A DNA stretch of 64,000 nucleotides from CAYUAG01 sp964554015. GTDB taxonomy: Bacteria; Zhuqueibacterota; QNDG01; CAYUAG01. Under the pieces are notes generated by a model. The model worked only from the letters and a program-made list of their open reading frames with translations, searched no databases and was not told the DNA's origin. This document shows positions 7,892 through 16,802 of the stretch, in pieces. The first letter of the stretch is position 1, and each line of letters opens with the position of its first letter. The DNA lies in NCBI GenBank assembly GCA_964554015.1, contig CAZKMO010000003.1, forward strand, positions 1-64,000, read 5' to 3'. Both the position numbers and the translations under genes were made by a program.

Positions 7892-9343
7892 TTAACTATC
7901 TTTCTGGAATTTGACATCCAGATCCCTGGCAGCCATTCCTTCATTCAAACGAAAAACAGGCGTTTTAGTAGGAGCATTCCTGACAATTTCAGGATTTTCC
8001 TCGGTTTCCCGGGCAATGGTGATCATCGCATCGATAAACTTATCCAGTTCTTCTTTGGATTCGGTTTCAGTTGGTTCTATCATCAAAGCTTCTTGAACAA
8101 CAAGAGGGAAATAAACAGTAGGTGCATGAATGCCAAAATCCAGTAAATGCTTTGCCATATCCAGGGTTTTAACCCCTTTTTCTTTTTGCCAGTTTCCCGA
8201 AAGTACAAACTCATGCATGGCATGCTGGGTATAAGGAAGGAGGTAATACTTTTCTAATTTTCTCATAACGTAATTGGCATTAATTATGGCATTTTTGCTC
8301 ACCTTTTTTAGACCTGTAGATCCAAGCATTCTTATATATACATAGGCTTTAACCATTATGTTAAAATTTCCAAAAAATTCATGTATTCTTCCAATTGATT
8401 TTGGTCTGTCATAGTCAAAAATAAATGTATTATTTCTTTTGGATATTACGGGGACAGGGAGATAATCAGATAATTCTGAGGTAACCCCAACTGGTCCGCT
8501 GCCTGGTCCACCTCCCCCGTGAGGTGTGGAAAAAGTTTTATGAAGGTTAAAATGGACAATATCAAATCCAATATCTCCCGGACGCACAATTCCCAGCAAA
8601 GCATTTAGATTAGCTCCATCCATATAAAGAAGGGCACCAATGTCATGCATTAAGGAAGCAATTTGTTTAATATCCTTTTCAAATAACCCCAGCGTATTGG
8701 GATTAGTAACCATAAAACCAGCAACATCCTTATTGAGTTTTTTCTTTAAATCATCAACATCGATGAGACCTTTATTATTGGATTTTACTTGAACCAGATC
8801 ATAACCAGATACAGTTACATTAGCCGGATTAGTACCATGAGCTGAATCTGGAATGAGTATAGTTTTGCGAAGATTACCCTTGGTATCATGATAAGCTCGA
8901 ATAATTTTAATACCGGTTAATTCGCCTTGAGCACCAGCTGATGGTTGTAAGGTAATCTCCTCCAATCCCGAGATGATCTTAAGATATTCACTAAGTTCAC
9001 CCATTATCTGAATTGCTCCCCAGATATCCTCTTGATGCTGAAATGGATGTATTTCTGTAAAACCTGGTAAAGAGGAAAGTTTATCATTAATTTTGGGATT
9101 ATATTTCATAGTACATGAGCCCAAGGGATACATTCCCTTATCAATATGATAATTTAAGTTGGAAAGATGAATAAAATGCCTAATTACGTCAGATTCACTT
9201 ATTTCAGGTAAGTCGGGATTTTCATTTCTAGAAAATTTTGAAGGGAGTATATCTTCCAGAGATTTTTCCGGAATATCCAAGGGGGGTAAAGTAAAACCAC
9301 TTCGATTTTTCACACTAATTTCAAATAAAAGAAATTCTGACAA
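7892..9343 (-). CDS. gcvPB: Glycine dehydrogenase (decarboxylating) subunit 2, P-protein beta
   Basis: 483 residues matching the PLP-binding half of the split P-protein of the glycine cleavage system. The PLP-lysine region NLHKTFSTPHGGGGPG and the C-terminal TPVFRLNEG region are present. Glycine is decarboxylated and the aminomethyl group passed to lipoylated GcvH. The start is a TTG with GGAG six nt upstream. gcvPA, gcvT and gcvH are not in the window, which is unusual because gcvPA normally adjoins gcvPB. Instead it heads an operon of signalling genes (cyclase 12 bp downstream). A sigma-70-type promoter lies just upstream. Confidence 0.95.
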   Translation of the reverse strand: MSEFLLFEISVKNRSGFTLPPLDIPEKSLEDILPSKFSRNENPDLPEISESDVIRHFIHLSNLNYHIDKGMYPLGSCTMKYNPKINDKLSSLPGFTEIHPFQHQEDIWGAIQIMGELSEYLKIISGLEEITLQPSAGAQGELTGIKIIRAYHDTKGNLRKTILIPDSAHGTNPANVTVSGYDLVQVKSNNKGLIDVDDLKKKLNKDVAGFMVTNPNTLGLFEKDIKQIASLMHDIGALLYMDGANLNALLGIVRPGDIGFDIVHFNLHKTFSTPHGGGGPGSGPVGVTSELSDYLPVPVISKRNNTFIFDYDRPKSIGRIHEFFGNFNIMVKAYVYIRMLGSTGLKKVSKNAIINANYVMRKLEKYYLLPYTQHAMHEFVLSGNWQKEKGVKTLDMAKHLLDFGIHAPTVYFPLVVQEALMIEPTETESKEELDKFIDAMITIARETEENPEIVRNAPTKTPVFRLNEGMAARDLDVKFQKDS

Positions 9344-9383
9344 TTCAATCTCCAGTAAAAATTTTATACATTTCAGTTCTTAT

Positions 9384-9412
9384 AATATCAAAATATTATC
9401 TTGTTTTGTCAA
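9384..9412 (-). promoter_or_regulatory. Sigma-70-type promoter for the gcvPB operon
   Basis: On the minus strand a perfect -35 hexamer TTGACA (9407-9412) is followed after 17 nt by GATATT (9384-9389, four of six matches to TATAAT). The implied start near 9377 leaves a leader of about 34 nt to the TTG of gcvPB. It sits in the only sizeable gap between ptsI and gcvPB. Confidence 0.55.
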
Positions 9413-9464
9413 GTCTTTTCAGCTATTATTTTTGCTTACCTTGGGAAAAAATAAGTATTTTTCA

Positions 9465-11249
9465 TCAGGCTATTTGTTTAATAACAGAAGGTACTGTTTG
9501 TTGTTTATTAGCTTGAATATGAAAATCCCAAAGAATTTGAATTATTTTTCTGGCTGAGACATTTTCTAATATATCTTTGGCAATCTCTTCACATTCGGTA
9601 ATTTTTAAAACTCTAATTCTTTCTTTCAGTTCTGGAATTAATAAAGGTATTAAACTGAAATTTCTTAAACCAAAACCCAATAAAAGACCGGTATATAAAG
9701 GATTGGCAGCAAGTTCTCCACATACAGAAACAGGTTTTCCATAGTTGTTTGCTACTTTGATAATATTATTTATCAATCTTAAAACAGCAGGATTATTAGG
9801 ATTATAAAACTTTGCTACTTTTTCATTGTTTCTATCCACTGCCAGAGTATACTGAATAAGATCATTAGTGCCAATACTAACAAAATCTGTAAATTTTATT
9901 ATTTGATCAATTACAATAGCTACCGAAGGTACTTCTATCATTATACCTGATTTAATACTCTTATCAAAAGGAATATTTTCAGAAATCAACTCATCTTTAG
10001 TCTCTTCTACAATTTTATTTATTTTTATAACCTCTTCATAACTTGAGATCATAGGAAATAATATGCGAACATTCCCAAATATGCTAGCACGAAGGATGGC
10101 TCTCAACTGTGCTTTAAATACATCTTCCTCTTGAAGAAATATGCGGATAGATCTCCATCCCAAAAAGGGATTTCTTTCTTCTTTTACATTCTGAAAAGGA
10201 AGAAATTTATCACCCCCTAAATCCAAGGTACGTATAGTAACGATCTTATCCTTCATTTTCGTAACTGCAGTTTTGTAAATTTCAAACTGTTCCTCTTCGG
10301 TAAGCAGTCTTCCGGCTATGAGAAAAGGTAATTCAGTTCGGAATAATCCTACTCCATCGGCTCGATATTTCAAGGCTAAATTTACATCTGAAATCATGGC
10401 AATATTTGCTTTTAATGATATCCAGGCACCATCGCTGGTTACAGGATCCAATTCCCGGTCTTTATCCAATCGCTGTAAATAAATATCAAAATTCTTTTTT
10501 CTTTGTTGATAGACTTTAAGTAGTTGTTTAGGAGGTTTTATGTGTAAGGTACCACTGTTCCCATCCACAATCACTTTATCGCCATTGTTTACTCGGTCAG
10601 TTAGTTTTTCTATTCCCACAATAGCAGGAATTCCCATGGATCGGGCCAGAATGGAGGTATGGGATGTCTCTCCTCCTAATTCTGTAATAAAAGCGACAAT
10701 TTTTGATCGATCTATCCGTATAGTATCAGAAGGTTTAAGATTATGTGAAACAATTTCTGAATTTTTTTGATGAGGTATTTTAACCTCTTCAGATTGCAGA
10801 AGAATTTTTAATATTCTTACTGCCACATCTTCAATATCTATGATTCTCTGCTGAAAGTAGTCATTATTCATTTTTTTAAATGAAGTTCGAAGTTTTTCAA
10901 TCTTTTCCCGTAGTAAAAATTCAGCATTTTTTTTAATTTTTTTTATAGCAGCCGGCATATCCTCCTGAAAAAAAGTATCTTTTAATATAGTCAATTGCGC
11001 TTCAAAAATTTGTGCTTCTTTGTCTCCGATATCTTTCTTAACTCTTTCCTGGTATTCAATAAGCTGCCGATTTACATCTTTCAATGCCAGGCGATAGCGG
11101 CTTATTTCCTCCTCAATGTTGCTTTTTTTTAAAGAGATTTCAATGATTTCATCCCACGGACTTTCCAGAATAACCACAGTTCCAATGGCTATACCTTCTG
11201 AAACAGGTAATCCTTGTACAGTAACTTCATTGTTAGTCTTATTATTCAA
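9465..11249 (-). CDS. ptsI: Phosphoenolpyruvate-protein phosphotransferase (PTS Enzyme I)
   Basis: 594 residues, normal length for Enzyme I. The phosphohistidine motif GGETSHTSILARSMGIPA and the C-terminal PEP-binding barrel (GVGLFRTE, GTNDLIQY, SVCGELA) are intact, so it should take phosphate from PEP and pass it to HPr. No HPr or sugar permease gene is nearby, so it may serve a regulatory PTS encoded elsewhere. The start is a TTG with AGGA at proper spacing; no good ATG is close. It follows def by 18 bp in a thiC-def-ptsI unit. Confidence 0.95.
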   Translation of the reverse strand: MNNKTNNEVTVQGLPVSEGIAIGTVVILESPWDEIIEISLKKSNIEEEISRYRLALKDVNRQLIEYQERVKKDIGDKEAQIFEAQLTILKDTFFQEDMPAAIKKIKKNAEFLLREKIEKLRTSFKKMNNDYFQQRIIDIEDVAVRILKILLQSEEVKIPHQKNSEIVSHNLKPSDTIRIDRSKIVAFITELGGETSHTSILARSMGIPAIVGIEKLTDRVNNGDKVIVDGNSGTLHIKPPKQLLKVYQQRKKNFDIYLQRLDKDRELDPVTSDGAWISLKANIAMISDVNLALKYRADGVGLFRTELPFLIAGRLLTEEEQFEIYKTAVTKMKDKIVTIRTLDLGGDKFLPFQNVKEERNPFLGWRSIRIFLQEEDVFKAQLRAILRASIFGNVRILFPMISSYEEVIKINKIVEETKDELISENIPFDKSIKSGIMIEVPSVAIVIDQIIKFTDFVSIGTNDLIQYTLAVDRNNEKVAKFYNPNNPAVLRLINNIIKVANNYGKPVSVCGELAANPLYTGLLLGFGLRNFSLIPLLIPELKERIRVLKITECEEIAKDILENVSARKIIQILWDFHIQANKQQTVPSVIKQIA

Positions 11250-11267
11250 AATAATTCCTATAAAGGT

Positions 11268-11765
11268 TTAGTGGGTAGAATAAATTTTTTCGAGTTTTTT
11301 TAATTTAGAGTTTATTACTGCTTTTTTAAGAGGAGAAATGTGATCAATTATAAGTATTCCATTGAGATGATCAATTTCATGCTGAAATACTTTGGCGGCT
11401 AAATTTTCCACATTTATTTCAGAAATTTTATTATTTTCATCGGTAAATCTTACCTTTATTTTAATCGGCCGTAGGACAGGTACGGTTATATCCGGCAAAC
11501 TTAAGCATCCTTCCTCAATTTCATCCTGTTCTTTACTCATTTCGATTATTTCCGGATTGAATAGAATTAAAGGGCCTTCACCGTAATCAACTATAATTAT
11601 TTGTTTAGAAATCCCTATTTGGGGAGCGGCCAGACCGATTCCTTCATAGCTATACATGGTATCAACCATTTCATGGGAAATCTGCAGTATTTCTTTGGTG
11701 ATTATATCAACCGGTGCCGCTTTTTGACGTAAAATAGGATCAGGATATATTTTAATTTTATTCAT
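11268..11765 (-). CDS. def: Peptide deformylase
   Basis: 165 residues with the three signature motifs in order: GIGLAAPQIG, EEGCLSLPDI (metal Cys) and QHEIDHLNG (HExxH metal and catalytic residues). It removes formyl groups from nascent proteins. GAGG stands 5 nt before the ATG. It lies 21 bp after thiC and 18 bp before ptsI, an unusual operon partner set; def usually neighbours fmt or priA, neither of which is visible here. Confidence 0.97.
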   Translation of the reverse strand: MNKIKIYPDPILRQKAAPVDIITKEILQISHEMVDTMYSYEGIGLAAPQIGISKQIIIVDYGEGPLILFNPEIIEMSKEQDEIEEGCLSLPDITVPVLRPIKIKVRFTDENNKISEINVENLAAKVFQHEIDHLNGILIIDHISPLKKAVINSKLKKLEKIYSTH

Positions 11766-11786
11766 AAAAACCTCTATTTACAGTAA

Positions 11787-13073
11787 TCATTTATTTTTTA
11801 ATATTTTATTGACCATTTTTATAGCGCAGTATTCTCCACACATGGAACAGACATCTTGAGTATGTGGTTTGCCTTCCTCCCGTAACTTCTGAGCTAAATC
11901 TGGATCAAGGGATAAATCAATCTGTTTTTTCCAGTCAAGCTCTTTCCTGGCTTGGGAAATTTGGTTATCCCACTCAATTGCACCCGGTAATCCTTTACTT
12001 ATATCCCCTGCGTGAGCAGCAATTCTGGCAGCAATGACTCCTTGTCTAACATCTTCTTTATTGGGAAGTTTTAAATGTTCACCCGGTGTTACATAACAGA
12101 GGAAATCAGCACCATTTGCAGCTGCAATACTTCCTCCAATAGCTGAGGTGATATGATCGTATCCCGGTGCTATATCTGTTACTATGGGCCCTAAAACATA
12201 AAATGGAGCATTATCACATATTTGTTTCTGTAATTTAATATTTGTTTCAATTTGATGTAATGGTATATGCCCAGGTCCCTCAATCATGACCTGAACATTT
12301 TTATCACGGGCTTTTTTAGTCAACTCACCCAGGATAATCAACTCTGTGATTTGGGCACGATCAGTGGCATCATGCACTGAACCTGGTCTTAATCCATCAC
12401 CCAGACTTAAAGTAACATCATATTTATAAGCAATTTTCAGTAAACGTTCAAATTCCTCATATAAGGGATTTTCCTTTTCATTAGCTATCATCCAGGTAGT
12501 AAGAAATGATCCTCCCCTACTGACAATATTAGTCAATCTGCCCTGTTTAGTAAGTCTTTCTATGCTTGCCAGAGTAACGCCGCAATGTACCGTGAAAAAA
12601 TCAACTCCTTCTTCAGCTTGCTGTTCTAAAACCTGGAAAATGTCATCAGAAGTCATATTAATAAGCGCACTTTTCTTTTCGATGGTTTCAATAACTGTTT
12701 GATAAATTGGTACGGTTCCAATCACCACTGGTACCTGTTGCATTATTTTTTTTCTGATTTCCCTTAAATTTCCTCCGGTGGAAAGATCCATTATGGTATC
12801 TGTTCCTGCTTTCACTGCAACTTTTGCTTTTTCTACTTCTTTTATTATATCTGCATAATCCTGAGAAGTTCCAATATTAGCATTCACTTTGGTTCGAACT
12901 TGTTTCCCCACCGCCACCGGTTTTATATTGTTATGCTTTTTATTTTTTAATATAACCACTTCACCTTGGCTGATCAGCTTTATTAAATGATTTATTTCAA
13001 TATTTTCATTTTTTGCCACTGCTTTCATTTCTGAAGTAATTTTATTATTTCGAGCTGCTTCTAATTGTGTCAT
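11787..13073 (-). CDS. thiC: ThiC-family radical SAM phosphomethylpyrimidine synthase
   Basis: 428 residues of the short ThiC form. The C-terminal cluster motif reads CSMCGEYC (Cys-x2-Cys-x3-Cys), one residue tighter than the usual Cys-x2-Cys-x4-Cys of well-studied ThiC proteins. The enzyme converts aminoimidazole ribotide to HMP phosphate for thiamin. Related proteins (BzaA/B/F) make hydroxybenzimidazole for cobamides from the same substrate; with no thiamin or cobamide genes nearby I cannot exclude that role, though ThiC is the default. The upstream region shows no TPP riboswitch consensus. Divergent from ggt; first gene of thiC-def-ptsI. Confidence 0.88.
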   Translation of the reverse strand: MTQLEAARNNKITSEMKAVAKNENIEINHLIKLISQGEVVILKNKKHNNIKPVAVGKQVRTKVNANIGTSQDYADIIKEVEKAKVAVKAGTDTIMDLSTGGNLREIRKKIMQQVPVVIGTVPIYQTVIETIEKKSALINMTSDDIFQVLEQQAEEGVDFFTVHCGVTLASIERLTKQGRLTNIVSRGGSFLTTWMIANEKENPLYEEFERLLKIAYKYDVTLSLGDGLRPGSVHDATDRAQITELIILGELTKKARDKNVQVMIEGPGHIPLHQIETNIKLQKQICDNAPFYVLGPIVTDIAPGYDHITSAIGGSIAAANGADFLCYVTPGEHLKLPNKEDVRQGVIAARIAAHAGDISKGLPGAIEWDNQISQARKELDWKKQIDLSLDPDLAQKLREEGKPHTQDVCSMCGEYCAIKMVNKILKNK

Positions 13074-13101
13074 CTTTTAAACCTTACCCTTCCCTATTAA
13101 C

Positions 13102-13138
13102 TATTTTTGTATTTTAATGTACAAAAATATCCCATCAA
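13102..13138 (-). promoter_or_regulatory. thiC promoter overlapped by a dyad operator
   Basis: Minus-strand -35 TTGATG (13133-13138) and -10 TAAAAT (13111-13116) are 16 nt apart and would start transcription about 30 nt before the thiC ATG. A perfect inverted repeat with 10-bp arms, TATTTTTGTA and TACAAAAATA (13102-13111, 13120-13129, 8-nt spacer), covers the -10 region and start point. This geometry suits a repressor operator in the ggt-thiC divergent gap. Confidence 0.45.
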
Positions 13139-13243
13139 ATTCAATACAAAATTTCTGGAATGATGATTGGCTTTATACTAAAAAATAGTTATTTTTAAGG
13201 TAGAGTTGATATAAATAATTATATATAAATAAAGGAGGTACCA

Positions 13244-14929
13244 ATGAAAATTTTGAGAATATTTCTTATCAATCTTTTTCTTGTTACTCTGGTATTTGCT
13301 TCTGACAGAATTACCGGTAAAACCTTTGCTACCCGTTCCAGGGTTATGGCACAACAGGGAATGGCTGCAACCAGTCAACCCCTGGCTACCCAAGTAGCTC
13401 TAGATATTCTAAAACAAGGAGGAAATGCTATTGATGCTGCCATCGCAGCCAATGCTATGTTAGGTCTGGTGGAACCTACTGGAAACGGTATTGGCGGTGA
13501 CTTATTTGCCCTTGTTTGGCATGCCAAAACCCGAAAGCTTTATGGATTAAACGCAAGCGGGAGATCACCATATTCTCTTACTTTTGATTATTTTAAGGAA
13601 AATGGATATTCCCGAATTCCTGCGCATGGTCCCTTACCAGTTACAGTTCCGGGATGCGTGGCTGGCTGGTTTGAACTTCATGATCGTTTTGGTAATCTTC
13701 CCATGAAAGATATACTATCACCAACCATAGAATATGCCCGAAAAGGATTTCCGGTAAGTGACTTAATATCCTATTATTGGCAACTCAGTGCAAAATACCT
13801 GCAAGATTATCCTGGATTTAGAGAAACTTTTCTGCCTGCTCCCCTACCGGGAGAGATATTTAAAAATCCCGCACTTGCTAATACTCTGGAAAAAATTGCA
13901 AATAAAGGAAGAGATGTCTTTTATAAAGGAGATATAGCACGAACCATAGCTACTTTCGTGCAGGAAGTAGGGGGATTTTTATCCTATAATGATTTTGCTG
14001 ATCATGAATCGAACTGGGTGGAACCGGTATCCATACATTATCGAGAATATGATATTTGGGAATTACCCCCAAATGGGCAGGGAATTGCCACCTTACAGAT
14101 ATTGCAGATTTTAGAAAAATTCGATCTTAAAAAAATGGGCTTTGGTAGTAAAGAGTATATCCACTACTTTATTGAAGCCAAAAAACTTGCTTTTGAAGAC
14201 AGGGCTAAATTTTATGCTGATCCTGATTTCAATACAATTCCAGTTCAGGAATTGATTTCTGAAGAGTACGCAGCAAAGAGAAGAAGCCTTATTAATCCAA
14301 ATAAGGCAGCCAAACAATATAATTCCGGGGATCCGATTCTGGATAAAGGTGACACTGTTTATTTAACGGTTGCCGATAAATATGGTAACATGGTTTCCCT
14401 GATCCAAAGTAATTATCGAGGTATGGGAAGTGGGCTCTGTCCCCCTGGATTAGGTTTCGGACTGCAGGACAGGGGAGAATTATTTAATCTTGAAGAAGGT
14501 CATTTTAATACTTATGCACCTCATAAACGTCCCTTTCATACCATAATACCTGCCTTTATCACCCGAAATGGAAATCCCTTCCTGAGTTTTGGAGTTATGG
14601 GAGGTGCAACCCAACCCCAAGGACAAGCACAAATTATTATCAATATGATAGATTTTGGTATGGATGTGCAGGAAGCAGGTGATGCTCCCCGAATACTTCA
14701 TCAGGGATCCTCACAGCCCACTGGACAAATTATGCATGATGGTGGTATTGTTTCTTTGGAATCCGGATTTGATTATGAGGTAATCCGTGAACTGGTTACA
14801 ATGGGACATACTATACAAATTAATGTGGGAAGCTTTGGTGGATATCAGGGTATTCAGTATGATTGGAAGCATAAAGTTTACTATGGTGCGTCTGAATCCC
14901 GGAAGGACGGTCAAGCTGCCGGGTATTAA
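13244..14929 (+). CDS. ggt: Gamma-glutamyltransferase (GGT/acylase family)
   Basis: 561 residues with a Sec signal peptide (hydrophobic core at 3-17, cut near Ala19), so probably periplasmic. The precursor normally self-cleaves before a threonine that becomes the nucleophile; the matching motif here is GDTVYLTV. The large-subunit start (ATSQPLATQVALDIL, GGNAIDAA) and C-terminal blocks (RPFHTIIPAF, MGGATQPQGQAQ) are intact. It transfers or hydrolyses gamma-glutamyl groups of glutathione-like peptides. AAAGGAGGT precedes the ATG by 5 nt, the strongest ribosome site seen here. It is one of three plus-strand genes and stands alone. Confidence 0.94.
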   Translation: MKILRIFLINLFLVTLVFASDRITGKTFATRSRVMAQQGMAATSQPLATQVALDILKQGGNAIDAAIAANAMLGLVEPTGNGIGGDLFALVWHAKTRKLYGLNASGRSPYSLTFDYFKENGYSRIPAHGPLPVTVPGCVAGWFELHDRFGNLPMKDILSPTIEYARKGFPVSDLISYYWQLSAKYLQDYPGFRETFLPAPLPGEIFKNPALANTLEKIANKGRDVFYKGDIARTIATFVQEVGGFLSYNDFADHESNWVEPVSIHYREYDIWELPPNGQGIATLQILQILEKFDLKKMGFGSKEYIHYFIEAKKLAFEDRAKFYADPDFNTIPVQELISEEYAAKRRSLINPNKAAKQYNSGDPILDKGDTVYLTVADKYGNMVSLIQSNYRGMGSGLCPPGLGFGLQDRGELFNLEEGHFNTYAPHKRPFHTIIPAFITRNGNPFLSFGVMGGATQPQGQAQIIINMIDFGMDVQEAGDAPRILHQGSSQPTGQIMHDGGIVSLESGFDYEVIRELVTMGHTIQINVGSFGGYQGIQYDWKHKVYYGASESRKDGQAAGY

Positions 14930-14986
14930 GTTTTTGTTTGTTTAAACCTATTAGAGAGGGTCTGTAAAAAAGTAGGAAAAAATTTT

Positions 14987-15088
14987 AAACGCAGAACCCG
15001 ACAAGAACGACATAAAAGCTGTAATAAATTAATAATTATAGATTTATTTTATGATGAACTTTATGACTTCTCTGCCCGCACTGCGTTT
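14987..15088. repeat. About 100-bp imperfect fold-back element
   Basis: Between the convergent ggt and cheB genes lies an inverted repeat with perfect outer arms AAACGCAG (14987-14994) and CTGCGTTT (15081-15088). Further pairing blocks are in register (CATAAA 15011-15016 with TTTATG 15060-15065; AATAAAT with ATTTATT near the centre). A run of T follows on the plus strand. It may be a long bidirectional terminator hairpin or a small mobile fold-back element. Nothing else is evident in the 14930-15218 gap. Confidence 0.45.
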
Positions 15089-15218
15089 TTTTAAATGCCC
15101 CTTTTTCAATAAATGCAATTATAAAGTGTTTACTCTTCAAAAATTTATTTATTAATTCAATTTTAATAGAGTGCTATCGTAATAAAAAAACGGGCGTTTT
15201 TAATATTTAAGTGATCTT

Positions 15219-15785
15219 CTATAGTAACATCAATTCTATTAGCTTATCTTTTATCTGATCCGGATTTAATACATAATCAACACATCCGGTTTCAATTGCT
15301 TCTTTGGGCATACCGAAAATAATACTTGAATATTTATCCTGAGCTATGGTTGTTCCATAGATATGGTTAATATGAATAATTCCTTCTCTTCCATCTCGTC
15401 CCATTCCTGTTAGAATAATTCCTATAATTTTCATATTAATTTTACTAACAACTGATTTCATAGTGACATCAATGGAAGGACAAACAAAATTAACCTTTTC
15501 ACCTTTATATAATTTTATATTGGTATTATTAATTAATTCAAGATGGTATTCACTGGGTGCTATATATACTTTTCCGTTGGTAAGCTCTACCCCATCCTCA
15601 GGAATAATCACTTCCATCTTAGTCAATCCATCTAACTCTTTGGTAAAAGATTTATTTACAAATTCAGGCATATGCTGAATAAGGACTATTGCTCCATTTA
15701 GTACTGGTAATTCGGAGAATATTTCTCTTAATATACGAGGACCTCCTGCTGAAGATCCAATTATTGCAATCTTTGATGCTGCCAT
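15219..15785 (-). CDS. CheB-type protein-glutamate methylesterase, catalytic domain only
   Basis: 188 residues covering only the esterase domain of CheB. The catalytic triad is complete: Ser12 in GSSAGGP, His38 in QHMP, Asp131 in TGMGRDG. CheB removes methyl groups from, or deamidates, chemoreceptors. The usual N-terminal receiver is absent; a separate receiver gene ends 9 bp upstream, so the regulator appears split in two. No CheR or chemoreceptor is in the window, so its substrate is unknown and may not be a chemoreceptor. Confidence 0.9.
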   Translation of the reverse strand: MAASKIAIIGSSAGGPRILREIFSELPVLNGAIVLIQHMPEFVNKSFTKELDGLTKMEVIIPEDGVELTNGKVYIAPSEYHLELINNTNIKLYKGEKVNFVCPSIDVTMKSVVSKINMKIIGIILTGMGRDGREGIIHINHIYGTTIAQDKYSSIIFGMPKEAIETGCVDYVLNPDQIKDKLIELMLL

Positions 15786-15794
15786 AGTGTAATA

Positions 15795-16169
15795 TTATTC
15801 CAAATACGATAAATATTTCTTAATGAGTTTTATTAAATCCTCGGAATCAAAAGGTTTGCGGATATAATCCAGTACATACTCTTTTAAATTATCCATTTTT
15901 TCGCCAGGCTGATCCTTCCCGGTTAACATAAGTATAATCACATTCTTTATATAGCCACGTTTAACAATTTCGTTTATAGTATCCCAGCCGTCCATTTCGG
16001 GCATTATTATATCCATTAATATTATTCCCTTAAATCCTTTTTCTAGCTCTTTCAGACATGCCTTACCACTTTCTGCAGTTCTAACCGTTAAGTTATTCCG
16101 GATAATAATTTTTTTACAGGTTTTCAAAACCGCTAAATCATCATCAACAATCATGACTTCTTTTTCCAT
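15795..16169 (-). CDS. Single-domain response regulator paired with CheB esterase
   Basis: 124-residue receiver with the acidic pair (MIVDDD), phospho-Asp53 (ILMDIIMPEMDG) and Lys105 (IRKPF). GGAG stands 8 nt before the ATG. It lies 28 bp after the R3H gene and 9 bp before the cheB-like esterase. I infer that it supplies in trans the receiver function normally fused to CheB. Confidence 0.88.
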   Translation of the reverse strand: MEKEVMIVDDDLAVLKTCKKIIIRNNLTVRTAESGKACLKELEKGFKGIILMDIIMPEMDGWDTINEIVKRGYIKNVIILMLTGKDQPGEKMDNLKEYVLDYIRKPFDSEDLIKLIKKYLSYLE

Positions 16170-16197
16170 AAAGATTTCTCCTTGAAAAAAATAAGAA

Positions 16198-16674
16198 TTA
16201 TATAGTCAGCTTTTTCTTTGCTTTTTTAGGTTTTCTTCCAAATAATGGATAAATTTTAATATGTCTGTCTTTTCCCTCTTTTCCATAACTTTGAGTTTTT
16301 ATACCATTTCTATTCTTTAAATAATCGTGGACAACAAATCTTTCATAAGCACCCATGTGTGGCAAGTTTATTATATTACCATTCATTATCACTTCTTGAG
16401 CTTTCTGTTCAGCTAGTCTTTTTAAATTTCCTACCGGATATACTTTTAAGGTATAATCCTTTTCTCTTTTATAGGTTCTGACTTTATATTCTGAATCGAG
16501 TGAAAATTTTTTCTTTATTTGTTTAATCTGATAAGAATTTATATTATTAATTACATAAGGCTGTATTGAATCTATTAATTCATTTTTAATTTTATCCATG
16601 AGTGTATCAAAATCTTTAATTGATTTATTAGTATTATCATTTGATTTCAGGTTAGGTTTTATACTGCTTTGCAT
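16198..16674 (-). CDS. R3H-domain (single-stranded nucleic-acid-binding) protein
   Basis: 158 residues. The C-terminal part (about 103-143) matches the R3H domain: the defining Arg-x3-His is Arg112-His116 in ERFVVH, followed by a TQSYGKEGKDRHIKIYP-like strand, close to the Jag/KhpB R3H. The KH domain of Jag is not recognisable; the N-terminal half is lysine-rich and unassigned, and the tail is very basic (KPKKAKKK). A longer frame opens at 16704, but AAGGAG six nt before the ATG at 16674 decides the start. First gene of the R3H-receiver-CheB operon. It probably binds RNA or single-stranded DNA. Confidence 0.75.
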   Translation of the reverse strand: MQSSIKPNLKSNDNTNKSIKDFDTLMDKIKNELIDSIQPYVINNINSYQIKQIKKKFSLDSEYKVRTYKREKDYTLKVYPVGNLKRLAEQKAQEVIMNGNIINLPHMGAYERFVVHDYLKNRNGIKTQSYGKEGKDRHIKIYPLFGRKPKKAKKKLTI

Positions 16675-16694
16675 TACCAACTCCTTATTATTCA

Positions 16695-16723
16695 GCATAA
16701 TCATAGTTAAAGGAAACTGTCAA
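16695..16723 (-). promoter_or_regulatory. Possible sigma-70 promoter for the R3H-receiver-CheB operon
   Basis: Minus strand: perfect -35 TTGACA (16718-16723), then GATTAT after a short 15-nt spacer (four of six matches to TATAAT). The implied start is about 15-20 nt upstream of the chosen ATG and inside the longer alternative frame, which supports the shorter protein. The short spacer makes this tentative. Confidence 0.35.
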
Positions 16724-16802
16724 GAATCTTTAATAATTCTTTTAATTTAATTAAATTAAAAAATTAGATGGAATTTTGCAAGCATTTTGGATTCACATTA
16801 AA

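Noticed and set aside
13074..13243. TPP riboswitch upstream of thiC
   Set aside because: Neither the CTGAGA nor the ACCTGATCTGGATAATGCCAG-like blocks are found in the minus-strand leader, which is only about 30 nt long.
16760..16800. Sigma-54 promoter upstream of the R3H gene
   Set aside because: A GG-N10-GC pair exists near GGAATTTTGCAAGC but in the wrong direction for the gene and without the TGGCAC/TTGCA context.
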